Assembly: GCF_047470865.1 (NCBI RefSeq)
Contig: NZ_JAZDRH010000006.1
Span: forward strand, 71,077-135,076
Length of the DNA stretch: 64,000 bases
DNA from: JAZDRH01 sp047470865
GTDB taxonomy: Bacteria > Pseudomonadota > Gammaproteobacteria > Pseudomonadales > Pseudomonadaceae
Reading direction: 5' to 3'
The notes under the pieces were generated by a model. It was not told where the DNA came from, searched no databases, and saw only the letters and a list, made by a program, of their open reading frames with translations. Both the position numbers and the translations under genes were made by a program. Shown here one piece after another: positions 35,434-45,011 of this stretch (position 1 is the stretch's first letter; every line of letters begins with the position of its first letter).

Positions 35434-37492
35434 TGTTGTCATGTATGCAGATATTCGCTATCGAATTCTTGTCGTCTCCGATACTCAATATACTTGGATA
35501 GATATTGACTCTGATAAAGCTTTTCCAGAGCAAATACCTTTATCAGAAGTTGACACAGAAATATTATCTGAAACCTTAAGAAGAGTTGAGGACCCTTTTT
35601 TGTATCTTGCGGCACAATTACCAGAACAGGGTTCAGCTGCGCAGAAAGTCCGTGATAAGCGCCTTGCTGCCATTGAGACACTAATAAATCATCCTAATAT
35701 TTATTATAGATCGGGTAGAGGCGCCTTAATACAGCAAGCTGTTGAAGCATCCGGCTCCGCTAAAAAGACTTTGTACTCATACCTGCGCCAGTACTGGCAA
35801 CGTGGCTGTACACCAAACGCTCTTTTACCTGACTACAATAATTCAGGTGCTCGTGGCACAAAGCGTGCAGCGTCAGATAAAAAACTAGGCCGTCCAAGAA
35901 GTATAGCCCCTGGAACGGGAGCAATTATTGATAGCAGCATTGAGCGCATGTTCCGTATTGTGCTGGATCGTTATTATTTAACAGAGAAAAGCCATTCTCT
36001 GCCTTATGCACATCGCCGCTTTGAAGATATGTTTGAAGTCGCAAACCCTGATGAGCTCAAAGAGAACTTCCCAACAATCAGACAATTACGCCATTTTTAT
36101 GAGCGCGAATATATCCGGCCAGATCGTATTCGCCTGAGAGCAAATAAGATCAATTACCATAAGGATATCAAGCCACTGCAGGGTACAGCGACAGCTGGTG
36201 TTCATGGCCCAGGTGCACGATACGAAATTGATGCCACCATTGCAGATATTTATCTTCTATCGGCTGATCGAAAAAGCATTATCGGTCGCCCAACGTTATA
36301 CGCTGTTGTTGATGTCTACAGTAGGCTAATTGCTGGTTTCTATGTCGGCCTTGAGAACCCTTCGTACGTTACAGCCATGTTAGCTCTAGTTAATGCGATG
36401 ACTGACAAAGTACAGTTGTGTCAATCATACGGTTATAATATTGAGCCAGAAGATTGGCCTTCGATAGGTATCCCTGATGCCATTTTAGCAGACAGGGGAG
36501 AGCTACTCGGGTATCAAATTGAATCTCTTGAGCAAGCATTTGGCGTGAGAATTGAAAACACGCCTCCTTATCGAGGCGATGCTAAAGGTATTGTTGAGCG
36601 CAGTTTTAAAACCCTACAAGCTGATTTTAAACCTTTTGCACCGGGTGTGGTGACTGGAGATATCGTAAGGAAACGTGGCGGAAAAGATTACCGCTTAGAT
36701 GCAACTCTTACGCTACATGAGTTCACTAAAATCATTATTGGCTCCATTCTTCAGCGCAACCAACACTCTGTTTTAGTTAAATATGATCGTGACCCAGAGA
36801 TGCCCGACACGCTGGCACCTATTCCGATTAATATTTGGCGCTGGGGTATTCAGAATCGCAGTGGCCGTCTACGAAACACCTCTGCAGCTGCACTGAAAAT
36901 CGCCTTGCTTCCTCGCCAGAAAGTGACCCTATCAGATTATGGTATCCAATGTTTTGGTGCTTATTATACCTGCAGGGAGTTAGTCGAGACGGGCTGGCTC
37001 CATAGAACACGGCAGCAGCGTCCAAGCTCTTTTATAGCAGCTTACGACCCAGCAGTGGCTGATGTGATTTATGTTTTCCCTGATAAGGGCCAGCCAGATT
37101 ATTGGGAATGTTTGTTAACAGATCGCTCCAGAGAGTTCAGAGGCAAGTCCATGTGGGAGATGTGGGCAAGCAAACAACAGCAGAAAAAAGCAATAGCTAC
37201 TGCCAAACTGTCTGAACAAGAAAATAAGAGAGCGCTAGAAAATATAATTGATAAAACAATCAGGGCCGCAGAAAAGCTGCGTCCTGCCTATTTTGGTGAC
37301 TCGAAAACTGAAACGTTGGCTGGGATTAAGAAAAGCAGATTGGAGGCTCGCAATGCTGAACGGCAGCAACGCCGACCCGACTCTAAAACTACTGATTCAA
37401 AACCAAAAGCCGACGTCAGATACTTACATAATCCGCCTGAAGACGCTGCTTATCCTAATTTTCTTGATGAGTTATTTGGAGATGATGAATGA
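35417..37492 (+). CDS. tnsB: TnsB of element 2, DDE transposase
   Basis: A 691-residue transposase. The DDE triad lies in YEIDATIADIYL, AILADRGELLGY and AKGIVERSFKTLQ. It retains the Tn7 TnsB architecture but has diverged, matching the different end repeats it must bind (GTTGGTAAC rather than GTCTTAAAC cores). The C-terminal acidic tail (FLDELFGDDE) resembles the TnsC-contacting tail of TnsB. Overlaps tnsC by four bases. Confidence 0.95.
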   Translation: MLRINDVVMYADIRYRILVVSDTQYTWIDIDSDKAFPEQIPLSEVDTEILSETLRRVEDPFLYLAAQLPEQGSAAQKVRDKRLAAIETLINHPNIYYRSGRGALIQQAVEASGSAKKTLYSYLRQYWQRGCTPNALLPDYNNSGARGTKRAASDKKLGRPRSIAPGTGAIIDSSIERMFRIVLDRYYLTEKSHSLPYAHRRFEDMFEVANPDELKENFPTIRQLRHFYEREYIRPDRIRLRANKINYHKDIKPLQGTATAGVHGPGARYEIDATIADIYLLSADRKSIIGRPTLYAVVDVYSRLIAGFYVGLENPSYVTAMLALVNAMTDKVQLCQSYGYNIEPEDWPSIGIPDAILADRGELLGYQIESLEQAFGVRIENTPPYRGDAKGIVERSFKTLQADFKPFAPGVVTGDIVRKRGGKDYRLDATLTLHEFTKIIIGSILQRNQHSVLVKYDRDPEMPDTLAPIPINIWRWGIQNRSGRLRNTSAAALKIALLPRQKVTLSDYGIQCFGAYYTCRELVETGWLHRTRQQRPSSFIAAYDPAVADVIYVFPDKGQPDYWECLLTDRSREFRGKSMWEMWASKQQQKKAIATAKLSEQENKRALENIIDKTIRAAEKLRPAYFGDSKTETLAGIKKSRLEARNAERQQRRPDSKTTDSKPKADVRYLHNPPEDAAYPNFLDELFGDDE

Positions 37493-39150
37493 CTCTACCA
37501 AAAGGCATGCTTCAAGCCATATATCATCAGACTGGAGTCAGCCAGTATGACGGAAACCCTCTTATTGAAGCACTACCACCGATACTCGATCGGACTCAGT
37601 TAAGAGATGGGCTCTCAGGCAAAGTTACATTTCGTCCGAACGATATCTATCTTGATGTTCAGACTCGTATTCACGTCATTTCTCAGTTGTTAGATAGCTT
37701 TTTTCAACCGTTATCGCGCCATATAGAGTTAGAATCAAAGCTATCTGTTTTGCTTCGCCAAGGTTATGTCGGTAGAAACTTAGCTAATGGCGATTTAAAT
37801 ACCCATATCCAAAACGGTTACGAACGTGTCATGCAAGGTGACCTGGGTGTTTTCCGCTTTGAGCATGTCGAATCAACTGCTAAAAGCATGGCATTTATTG
37901 GCTGCTCAGGCTCTGGTAAGACAAGCTCATTAAATCGTATTCTAGCAACTTACCCACAACTGCTTTATCACGAAAAATACAATTTCACGCAAATTGTATT
38001 TCTTAAAATTGATTGCCCGCATGACGGTTCTCTAAAGAGCCTATGTCATAACTTTTTCAGAGAAATTGACGCAATACTGGGCACTAACTATGTACGCCGC
38101 TACGTTGAAAAACGCCACGGTGTAGAAACTTTGATTGCAATGATGGCACATACTGCAAACACTCATGCGATTGGCCTTCTTGTGATAGATGAAATTCAGC
38201 ACCTGAGTGTCAAGCGCTCGGGTGGCTCAGAGCGCATGCTTAATTTCTTTGTAACTCTTGTTAACGAAATATCAGTCCCAGTTGTAATGGTAGGCACACC
38301 AAAAGCTAAGCCTGTTTTTGAACTGGACTTACGCTCAGCGCGCCGGGGTGCTGGATATGGCTCCATTTTGTGGGAGCCATTAAGTAAACCCTTGCCAGAG
38401 CAAAATGTATCACGCTCAGAATGGGGGGCTTTCACCAATCAACTTTGGAAGTATCAGTGGCTAACTAAAGCAGCGCCTGTGATTTCTGATGAGCTTAGAG
38501 AAACTTGGTACGATCTTTCCCAAGGGATAATGGATGTTGTTATCAAGCTATTTGTTCTCTCTCAAATCAGAGCGGTCGTAACTAAGATCGAGCGCATTAC
38601 TCCAGAACTCATGAAAAGAGTATACGAAGATGAGCTCAAACCGATTCACCCGATGATAGATGCTCTGAGATCAGGAGATATTATTAAAATCGCGCGTTAC
38701 TCAGACCTGACGATCCCTGACGTTGATCGTAAAATATTGGAATTAAGTAACTTATTACATTCGCATCAGGAAAGTATTGATGTAGTGGCTAAATATCGTG
38801 GCAATGAACAAGCCATCCGTCTGCACAATATGCTGGTTGATATGGGTTACGCATCGGATTTACTAGAACCGCTGATCAATAGAGCTTTTGAGGACCACCC
38901 GCAAATGCACATGAAGGATCTTATGCCATTGATCCTGTCCTGGTATCAAAATACTGATACAGTAAAATCGAAGCTAACAACTCCAACTCCAAAAGCACAA
39001 AGTATCAAGAAAACAGACTGGCACACGTTAGAGTCTGATGACCTGAGATTCCTGCACTCTCAAGCCGCCAATGATGTGGATATTCAAAAATCACTACAAC
39101 AAGCAGGCTTATTGTTCGATACTGAGCAGTGGGTAAACTCTTTCAGGTAA
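37489..39150 (+). CDS. tnsC: TnsC of element 2, AAA+ transposition regulator
   Basis: A 553-residue AAA+ ATPase. Walker A FIGCSGSGKTSSLNR (about residue 140), Walker B LLVIDEIQHLSVKRSGGS (about 230), then VVMVGTPKA. The core is strongly conserved with element 1 while the C-terminal third is divergent. It should assemble on target DNA with its own TnsD/TnsE and TnsAB. Five bases separate it from the preferred tnsD start. Confidence 0.95.
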   Translation: MTLPKGMLQAIYHQTGVSQYDGNPLIEALPPILDRTQLRDGLSGKVTFRPNDIYLDVQTRIHVISQLLDSFFQPLSRHIELESKLSVLLRQGYVGRNLANGDLNTHIQNGYERVMQGDLGVFRFEHVESTAKSMAFIGCSGSGKTSSLNRILATYPQLLYHEKYNFTQIVFLKIDCPHDGSLKSLCHNFFREIDAILGTNYVRRYVEKRHGVETLIAMMAHTANTHAIGLLVIDEIQHLSVKRSGGSERMLNFFVTLVNEISVPVVMVGTPKAKPVFELDLRSARRGAGYGSILWEPLSKPLPEQNVSRSEWGAFTNQLWKYQWLTKAAPVISDELRETWYDLSQGIMDVVIKLFVLSQIRAVVTKIERITPELMKRVYEDELKPIHPMIDALRSGDIIKIARYSDLTIPDVDRKILELSNLLHSHQESIDVVAKYRGNEQAIRLHNMLVDMGYASDLLEPLINRAFEDHPQMHMKDLMPLILSWYQNTDTVKSKLTTPTPKAQSIKKTDWHTLESDDLRFLHSQAANDVDIQKSLQQAGLLFDTEQWVNSFR

Positions 39151-39155
39151 GTGGC

Positions 39156-40700
39156 ATGCTGAATTTCCCAGTCCCTTACGCTGAAGAGTTGCTGTACAGC
39201 ACAATCGCAAGAGCTGGTGTTCGGCAGGGGCTAATCAGCCCTAAACAATTACTGGATGAGGTATTTGGATCGCGTACTGTTATGGCAACGATTGACTTGC
39301 CCAGTAATATCGAAAAAGTTGCACGCTGGCTACCCAGCACACTCACTCCAGAAGCACTGATTTACAGCCATACATTATTCCCGCTCTATGCCCCATTTGT
39401 TCCTGAAGGTCGCCGTAGACAGTGTATGCAATGGCTAATTGGCTCTCAAGGAGCGTCCCAGCTTGCTTTAGGTGTTGCCGCATCACGAGTCCAAACACCT
39501 CGTTTTGTCCGCTACTGCCCAGGCTGCTTAATCGAACAACGTAACCAATATGGTGAGTATTTTTGGCTCAGAGAATGGCAAGCAGAAGGAATCGATGCAT
39601 GCCCTAAGCATGGCGTATTAATTAATACACGTATTGCTAGGCCGCTTATTGAACGTCACCATTTTATTGCCGCATCTCCAGAGCATTGCTCTCTGACTAA
39701 ACAGCGCGCTGGCAGCCAAGCGTCACTATGGGTCAATCATCAGGTACGACAACTACTGCAGTCTCCTGCTCAAACTTCGCCAAGCTTTGAACAGTGGTCA
39801 ATGTACTATCGCAACCTCGCCAGCAAACTCAATTTAACGTACAGAAAAACACAAATAAATCATCAAGTAGTAAAAGACAAAGTCTTGCAAGCTTGGCCAG
39901 TGAAATGGCTCAGCAGTCATCAGCTTTTGCCACAAGGTTCAAGTACAAAAGAGTCTGACTGGCTCAGGTGTATCTTTCGTAAGCACCGAAAAAGCTTCAA
40001 CTATCTTGAACACATTGTTGTGCACCAAGCTTTACTTGGAAATAACTGGCAAATTACTGAAGCCATTAAAGAAGCCAGTCAATACCCAACAAATAGTAAT
40101 AAACAACAACTTGTTCAGGTTAAAACGCCAGTACACATCAATCTGACACTTGATCAAGAAGACTGGCTTAATTTATTAGTATTACACTCACCCAAGCAAG
40201 CTCGGCAAAACTCTAAAGCCCTATACGCTAGGCTGTATCGTCAGCACCGTGAGTGGCTGCTGGATACCAACTACCAATATGCAGCTCCTAAAGCAAAGCC
40301 TACCAGTCGACGTGTGGACTGGGACAAACGGGACAGAGAGTATTTGCATGCTTTGCGACAGCTAACAGTTTTCTTGCAATCTAATCCGCAAGGGCCTCGA
40401 CGTTCTAAAGCCTGCTTTTTCAAACTATTGGGCAACGCTTCGACCGTTGAGAAAAATATTAGCCGAATGCCTTTATCCAATTCATTCCTGGCAGATCACG
40501 TGGAAAGCGTCGCACAGTACCAAATTCGACGCTTACAAAATGCCCACAATGACCTACTAACCCTATTTGATATGCCGCCACGATGGCGACTGCTGAGAAA
40601 TGCTACCCTCAGTGATGAGCGGTTAACAGAACAGGCTAGAGTTTATTTAGATATATTGATGAGTACACAGCATGAAGTTCAAAGGTCTAAAAGACGATAG
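39156..40700 (+). CDS. tnsD: TnsD of element 2 (TniQ family), glmS target selector
   Basis: 514 residues with the TniQ zinc site Cys121, Cys124, Cys149 and His152 (RYCPGC... ACPKHGVL). The N-terminus MLNFPVPYAEELLYSTIARAG parallels Tn7 TnsD, so ATG 39156 is preferred over a start 27 bases upstream that overlaps tnsC. Insertion at the glmS-proximal position shows it uses the same attTn7 target as Tn7. Overlaps tnsE by 29 bases. Confidence 0.94.
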   Translation: MLNFPVPYAEELLYSTIARAGVRQGLISPKQLLDEVFGSRTVMATIDLPSNIEKVARWLPSTLTPEALIYSHTLFPLYAPFVPEGRRRQCMQWLIGSQGASQLALGVAASRVQTPRFVRYCPGCLIEQRNQYGEYFWLREWQAEGIDACPKHGVLINTRIARPLIERHHFIAASPEHCSLTKQRAGSQASLWVNHQVRQLLQSPAQTSPSFEQWSMYYRNLASKLNLTYRKTQINHQVVKDKVLQAWPVKWLSSHQLLPQGSSTKESDWLRCIFRKHRKSFNYLEHIVVHQALLGNNWQITEAIKEASQYPTNSNKQQLVQVKTPVHINLTLDQEDWLNLLVLHSPKQARQNSKALYARLYRQHREWLLDTNYQYAAPKAKPTSRRVDWDKRDREYLHALRQLTVFLQSNPQGPRRSKACFFKLLGNASTVEKNISRMPLSNSFLADHVESVAQYQIRRLQNAHNDLLTLFDMPPRWRLLRNATLSDERLTEQARVYLDILMSTQHEVQRSKRR

Positions 40701-42267
40701 CAGAATCAAAGGAATTGGGTCTGTATTCCGCCGCCATGGGGGCTCAGATTGGAATATTAATGTTAAATTAACTCCTCATCAGCAGAAGCAATACTTCGGT
40801 TTTTCGCAAGTACCAATATTGGCAAGGCGTCGAGTACTCAATGCAACCAAGGCATTACCACAAGCAGGGTTTACGGGAAGTGTAACCATAGCGAGCACTC
40901 GCTTTTGGGAAGTAGAGCAGATCAAGGCATGTCCTATACCAGCTGTAAACCGCGCGTGCGATGCTAAACAATGGTGCTTTGTATTTGACTTCAATGGAGT
41001 CCGATACTTCTTGCCGCAAATTGAGCTGGCTCGTGTACTGTTTTTGCATACGGCCTACCTTGCCCGTCTATCGCTAATCCACAATGGCCTATCCCAAGAA
41101 TTCGATGTCCAGCAGGAAAGTGAACTAAATAAAGTCTGGATTAATATATTACCAACCTCTAGCTTGCCCCTAAAGGCACGAAGTGATGACGCACTCAGAC
41201 AACGGCTCGCCTGGCTTTTATTAGACGAGGATGCACGGCATTCATTTGAGAGTATTGCTACTTATCAGCTCAAGAATGGTTATGACAGTGATAAATATAG
41301 ACTATGGGATTTTCAGTTTGACCCGCCAGCGTTAGCAGGAGCAGAGCTAGCACTACGCGGTCATTATGAGCCAGATTTGAATGCATTCTTTGTTTACGAA
41401 ATAGATGGCATCTCTAAACTGCCTTCTAGCTGCCCTGCACACGTAGATATTGTTGACCCCAGATATGCTACTGGACAGCCAGGACAAGGGCGCTCAGGGA
41501 AAGCCAGACCCCATACAGGGGCAGAGCCAGCGATTGATGACGATGAAAAGCCAAACACTGACCTTGAAGAGGTACTGATTGATGCACCTGCAGTGATACT
41601 TGAGTTTGCGCAGTCATTTAAAACATCACGTATCAGTGCAGGAAAAACCCGAACTGGAGGCTCTGTAACAGAAGAAGAACAAACAGATCCACTTGAAAAA
41701 AACAGCCTAGAAGTAAGTACGGATGAATCAAGTATTCACGGGATTCTATCGCCTGCCGACTACAGCACAACTGGCGAAAAAAATGATAACGCCGATATTT
41801 ATACTGACAAATTTAAAGCGTTTGATGCGATGGTTCAGCAGTTAGTAAATACATCTGATTGCGTTCATACATATCATGAAATTCGTAAGCTTCCGGCCAT
41901 CTACGGCTATTCTAAAAACCTACGTAGAGACGGAAGTCCACGTTACCTTGCATGGCACCTGATTAAGAAAGGTAATCAGTTTTACTCTCTAGTCGAGGTT
42001 GATACGACTGACAAACCAAGCAGCTTATCAACCCTGCTGATAAAGCATAAAAACGTATCATTGAACTCGCAGCAATATGTTGGAGAACTGGAAATACAGT
42101 TAATTAAGAACTCGCTGGTGTGGCCAACCTATTTTCTGACGCGAACACTTGAGAATAATTACAAACGCATCTCACACCCCAAGTCACTCCCTGAAAACCA
42201 AGGATTACTGAATCAAGAGTCAATTAAAAAATGGGCAGAGCGTGTGAGTTTAGAAGTGATCCGTTAA
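40672..42267 (+). CDS. tnsE: TnsE of element 2
   Basis: 531 residues, recognisable as TnsE by gene position and motifs: IGSVFRRHGGSDWNINVKL at the N-terminus, FLPQIELARVLFLHTAYLARLSL, SQEFDVQQE, and a C-terminal DNA-binding domain near NSLVWPTYFLTRTL and SIKKWAERVSLEVI. It is far more diverged from Tn7 TnsE than the other subunits are. Keeps the route for spread into conjugative plasmids. Confidence 0.92.
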   Translation: MKFKGLKDDSRIKGIGSVFRRHGGSDWNINVKLTPHQQKQYFGFSQVPILARRRVLNATKALPQAGFTGSVTIASTRFWEVEQIKACPIPAVNRACDAKQWCFVFDFNGVRYFLPQIELARVLFLHTAYLARLSLIHNGLSQEFDVQQESELNKVWINILPTSSLPLKARSDDALRQRLAWLLLDEDARHSFESIATYQLKNGYDSDKYRLWDFQFDPPALAGAELALRGHYEPDLNAFFVYEIDGISKLPSSCPAHVDIVDPRYATGQPGQGRSGKARPHTGAEPAIDDDEKPNTDLEEVLIDAPAVILEFAQSFKTSRISAGKTRTGGSVTEEEQTDPLEKNSLEVSTDESSIHGILSPADYSTTGEKNDNADIYTDKFKAFDAMVQQLVNTSDCVHTYHEIRKLPAIYGYSKNLRRDGSPRYLAWHLIKKGNQFYSLVEVDTTDKPSSLSTLLIKHKNVSLNSQQYVGELEIQLIKNSLVWPTYFLTRTLENNYKRISHPKSLPENQGLLNQESIKKWAERVSLEVIR

Positions 42268-42283
42268 TTAAACTAGACTTGCA

Positions 42284-42488
42284 CAATGGTGATGGACCTT
42301 CACTCACGCTATATTGTTGGCTGGTCACTGGATATGAGCATGACAGAGCAACTAATTACCGATGCCCTGGGCATGGTCTATGGCCGCCGGAATGCGAGGA
42401 AAGGGCTGATTGTGCATTCGGATCGTGATGTTCATTATCGGCCGATACGTTACCATAATTACCTACATTCAAGAGGTCGTGTGCCGAT
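42284..42488 (+). pseudogene. IS3-family transposase (OrfB) fragment
   Basis: A segment reading MDLHSRYIVGWSLDMSMTEQ and LITDALGMVYGRRNARKGLIVHSD, the integrase-core region around the second catalytic Asp of IS3-family OrfB, without N- or C-terminal parts or terminal repeats. It abuts a tnsA fossil on its right. Not functional. Confidence 0.8.
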
Positions 42489-42690
42489 TCTTAAATACAG
42501 ATTATCCGTCGTATTCAACAAGGCCGTGGTCAAGGGCCTGATAAAGACTATGTTTCTTGGTTGACCGTGCAAGAGGTGCCGTCATTAGGTCTTTTTCATC
42601 ATATTTATTCCTAGAATACGGGTAGAACCCCTCACTTACCCTCAGTCCTGAAACTTGCTGTTTTTCTTACTCTTTAGTGTTAGCTGCTCA
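42489..42690 (+). pseudogene. Decayed tnsA remnant of another Tn7-like element
   Basis: In the frame of 42489 the translation gives QIIRRIQQGRGQGPDKDY, VSWLTVQEVPSLGLFHHIYS, a stop, then NTGRTPHLPSVLKLAVFLTL. This aligns with Tn7 TnsA residues about 10-70 and is closer to element 1 TnsA (WLTVQEVPS, HRIYSHKTGR) than to element 2. Stops near 42492 and after IYS make it a fossil. It sits inside the cargo of element 2. Confidence 0.82.
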
Positions 42691-42760
42691 GCGCCAAAAC
42701 ACTGAGCAGTAGCTGTTAAAGTTTTGCACAGGCTGAATCTTGCGACTCAAGTCACTTTAA

Positions 42761-42778
42761 AGCGCTCTCCGTTGCGCT
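42761..42778 (-). terminator. Possible terminator of the ars-permease-thioredoxin operon
   Basis: On the minus strand AGCGC-loop-GCGCT is followed by TTTAAAG, about 20 bases after the thioredoxin-like stop. Short stem and weak T tract. Confidence 0.35.
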
Positions 42779-42796
42779 AGATCAAATTGAAGATAT

Positions 42797-43027
42797 CTAG
42801 GGAAGCAAATGCTGTATCTCATCCGTATTAGCAACCTTGCCTTCAATAACAATCTCACCATCAATCGCCAGTGCGGGTGTGCGCATAATACCAGCATCAA
42901 TGATGGCGTTAGTGTCGGTGATTTTCTCGATTTCGTATTTAACTCCTTTCGCATTTGCAGCCTCTTCCGCATTTGCTGTTAGCTGTTTACATTTAGCACA
43001 GCCGCTACCATAGATAGTAAATTTCAT
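42797..43027 (-). CDS. Small thioredoxin-like redox-active disulfide protein
   Basis: 76 residues. The thioredoxin-fold N-terminus IYGSGCAKCKQLTANAEEA has a CAKC active site, and MRTPALAIDGEIVIEGKV contains the cis-Pro strand. Proteins of this kind are regularly encoded beside DUF318-type permeases in arsenic loci and may pass metalloid thiols or reduce the permease. Last gene of the minus-strand ars cluster, 39 bases after the permease. Confidence 0.87.
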   Translation of the reverse strand: MKFTIYGSGCAKCKQLTANAEEAANAKGVKYEIEKITDTNAIIDAGIMRTPALAIDGEIVIEGKVANTDEIQHLLP

Positions 43028-43066
43028 TATGTATTCTCACTTACGACATAAGAGCACTAGGTGGAA

Positions 43067-44386
43067 TTACCACCAGTTGCCATAAACAAACCCCGTTGCG
43101 GTGGCCATTACCACCACCAGAGCACAATAAACCAGTGTTTTTTCGGTACCCAATATGGTTCGAATTACTAGCATGTTAGGTAACGAAAGCGCGGGGCCAG
43201 CTAATAACAAAGCCAATGCTGGCCCTTTGCCCATTCCTGCCCCCATTAGCGCATCAACGATAGGGACTTCGGTCAGTGTTGAAAAGTACATTAACGCGCC
43301 CAATACTGATGCAGTTATTGTTGAAGACAATGTATTCCCACCAACAACCATGGAGACCCACTCAGAAGGAATAATCCCTTCATGGCCAGGTCGACCCAGT
43401 GCGAAACCAGCAATAAATACCCCGCCTAAAAGTAAAGGTAAAATTTGTTTAGCAAAATCCCAGCTTTGCGCTGACCATTCACGGTCCTGTTCACGCAAGG
43501 CTGCTATAAGCATTAAGCCTGCAATACCTAGGGCAAAAGGTAGCTCAGGGGCCGTTGGTACCAGAAGAGCTGAAATAACGACCACTATTGCCAGTATAAA
43601 TAACTGTTTAGGCGGCCATTGCCAGCGCCTGATTAACAGCCCAGCAAAAGCTGCTGAAAGCACGGCTGTGATCTGCCATTTCCATGCATAAATCTGCATC
43701 CAAACAGGGCTATCAGCTGCTGCCCAGTTAGCAAAAACCAAGACGCCAACCATTAATACAAAGAAAGGCACAATTGAACTCATCGGCTTTCCAGTGTTGC
43801 CACCACCAAAGCCGCGACTGTTTTTTACTGATCGCTGTGCCTCTTCCTTGCGATAAATGAAATGCATAATTATGCCTATCACCAGAGCAAATAGGATGGC
43901 ACCCACAGCACGTGCAATACCCATTTCCGCACCCAGCACTTTAGCTGTAATGACAACCGCCATTATATTGATAGCTGGCCCCGAGTAGAGAAAGGCTATT
44001 GCTGCACCTAAGCCCGCACCACGCTTGTAGATACCACCAAACAAAGGCAAAACGGTACAAGAACAAACTGCCAGCAAAGTTCCTGATACGGATGCAACAC
44101 TAAAGGCCAAAGGTTTTGAGGCCGCTGGTCCTAAATAACGCATAACTGCATCTTGGCTAATGTATGCCGACATGGCACCTGCAATGAGAAATGCTGGCAG
44201 TAAACACAGAATTACATGCTCTTGAGCATACCAATGAGTTAAACGTACCCCTTCCAAAACAGCATTGTCAAAACGCGCTGTGCCGGCAGGAATAAAGTAG
44301 ATAAGAAGAAAAGTTGCCACCATAAAAAGCAGTAGGTTGGCCTCACGAGAACTACTGTCGTAGAGCCTACGTAATTGCTTGATCAC
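43067..44386 (-). CDS. DUF318/UPF0718-family permease (ArsP-like)
   Basis: 439 residues with about ten membrane helices in two halves. The family motif VCSCTVLPLFGGIYKRGAGL with a Cys pair lies in the first half, and TLTEVPIVDALMGAGMGKGPALALLLAGPALSLPN in the second. Relatives include ArsP, which exports trivalent organoarsenicals; the thioredoxin partner and ars neighbours support a metalloid role. The organic-arsenical specificity is inferred. 85 bases after the sigma factor gene. Confidence 0.85.
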   Translation of the reverse strand: MIKQLRRLYDSSSREANLLLFMVATFLLIYFIPAGTARFDNAVLEGVRLTHWYAQEHVILCLLPAFLIAGAMSAYISQDAVMRYLGPAASKPLAFSVASVSGTLLAVCSCTVLPLFGGIYKRGAGLGAAIAFLYSGPAINIMAVVITAKVLGAEMGIARAVGAILFALVIGIIMHFIYRKEEAQRSVKNSRGFGGGNTGKPMSSIVPFFVLMVGVLVFANWAAADSPVWMQIYAWKWQITAVLSAAFAGLLIRRWQWPPKQLFILAIVVVISALLVPTAPELPFALGIAGLMLIAALREQDREWSAQSWDFAKQILPLLLGGVFIAGFALGRPGHEGIIPSEWVSMVVGGNTLSSTITASVLGALMYFSTLTEVPIVDALMGAGMGKGPALALLLAGPALSLPNMLVIRTILGTEKTLVYCALVVVMATATGFVYGNWW

Positions 44387-44471
44387 TTAATGCATACTCC
44401 TAATAAGGTACAGGGTAAACTACTCTCAATATGTAGACGAATGAGTTCACAAAAGGATGCAAAAAAATACT

Positions 44472-45011
44472 TTACCGAGGTACGTGACAGCAAACACGTC
44501 CCTTTTCATCAAATCTAACCTGACAATTTTTCACTATTTCTATTCGCAGACGTTGCCGAGCTCGCAGCAAACGAGACTTAACTGCACTAAGCGTTAATCC
44601 TTGTGTCTGCGCATACACCTCTTGGCGCAAGCCCTGTAAGTCACACTGCTCGATGACACTACGGTCGTTATCTGACAGATTTTCAAGGTTACGCAGTATG
44701 CACGCCTCTAACTCAAGGAGTGGAGGCTTATCATCAATCTCTAGTGCTATTTCTGGATCTAAATCAATAAAGGATTTTGCAGTGCGATAACGATCAATAA
44801 GAGCGTTTCGCATAACGCTAAATAACCACGCCCTTGGATTCTTAACCCCACAGAATGACTGACCTTGAGTAATAAGCTTTAAAAATAATTCCTGAAGTAA
44901 ATCATCAGCCTCATAGGGGTCTGCTATTTTTTTTAATAAAAAAACCCTCAACTCTTGCTCATGCCTATCCCAAGCACTCAAAACGCAATAAGGTGTCATT
45001 TCAGGGTGCAT
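44472..45011 (-). CDS. ECF-type RNA polymerase sigma factor (SigZ-like)
   Basis: About 179 residues from ATG 45011 (a second Met at 44999 is possible; a longer frame to 45158 would run deep into the upstream gene). Region 2: IADPYEADDLLQELFLKL and PRAWLFSVMRNALIDRYR. Region 4: LSDNDRSVIEQCDLQGL with LSAVKSRLLRARQRL. The tail NCQVRFDEKGRVCCHVPR has three Cys and a His, a possible metal or thiol sensor. No anti-sigma gene is adjacent. Being in an ars cluster, it may drive the permease genes or an unlinked regulon. Confidence 0.85.
   Translation of the reverse strand: MHPEMTPYCVLSAWDRHEQELRVFLLKKIADPYEADDLLQELFLKLITQGQSFCGVKNPRAWLFSVMRNALIDRYRTAKSFIDLDPEIALEIDDKPPLLELEACILRNLENLSDNDRSVIEQCDLQGLRQEVYAQTQGLTLSAVKSRLLRARQRLRIEIVKNCQVRFDEKGRVCCHVPR

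Noticed and set aside
43155..43691. A 178-codon plus-strand frame
   Set aside because: It lies wholly antisense to the membrane permease gene; composition is a mirror of that gene.
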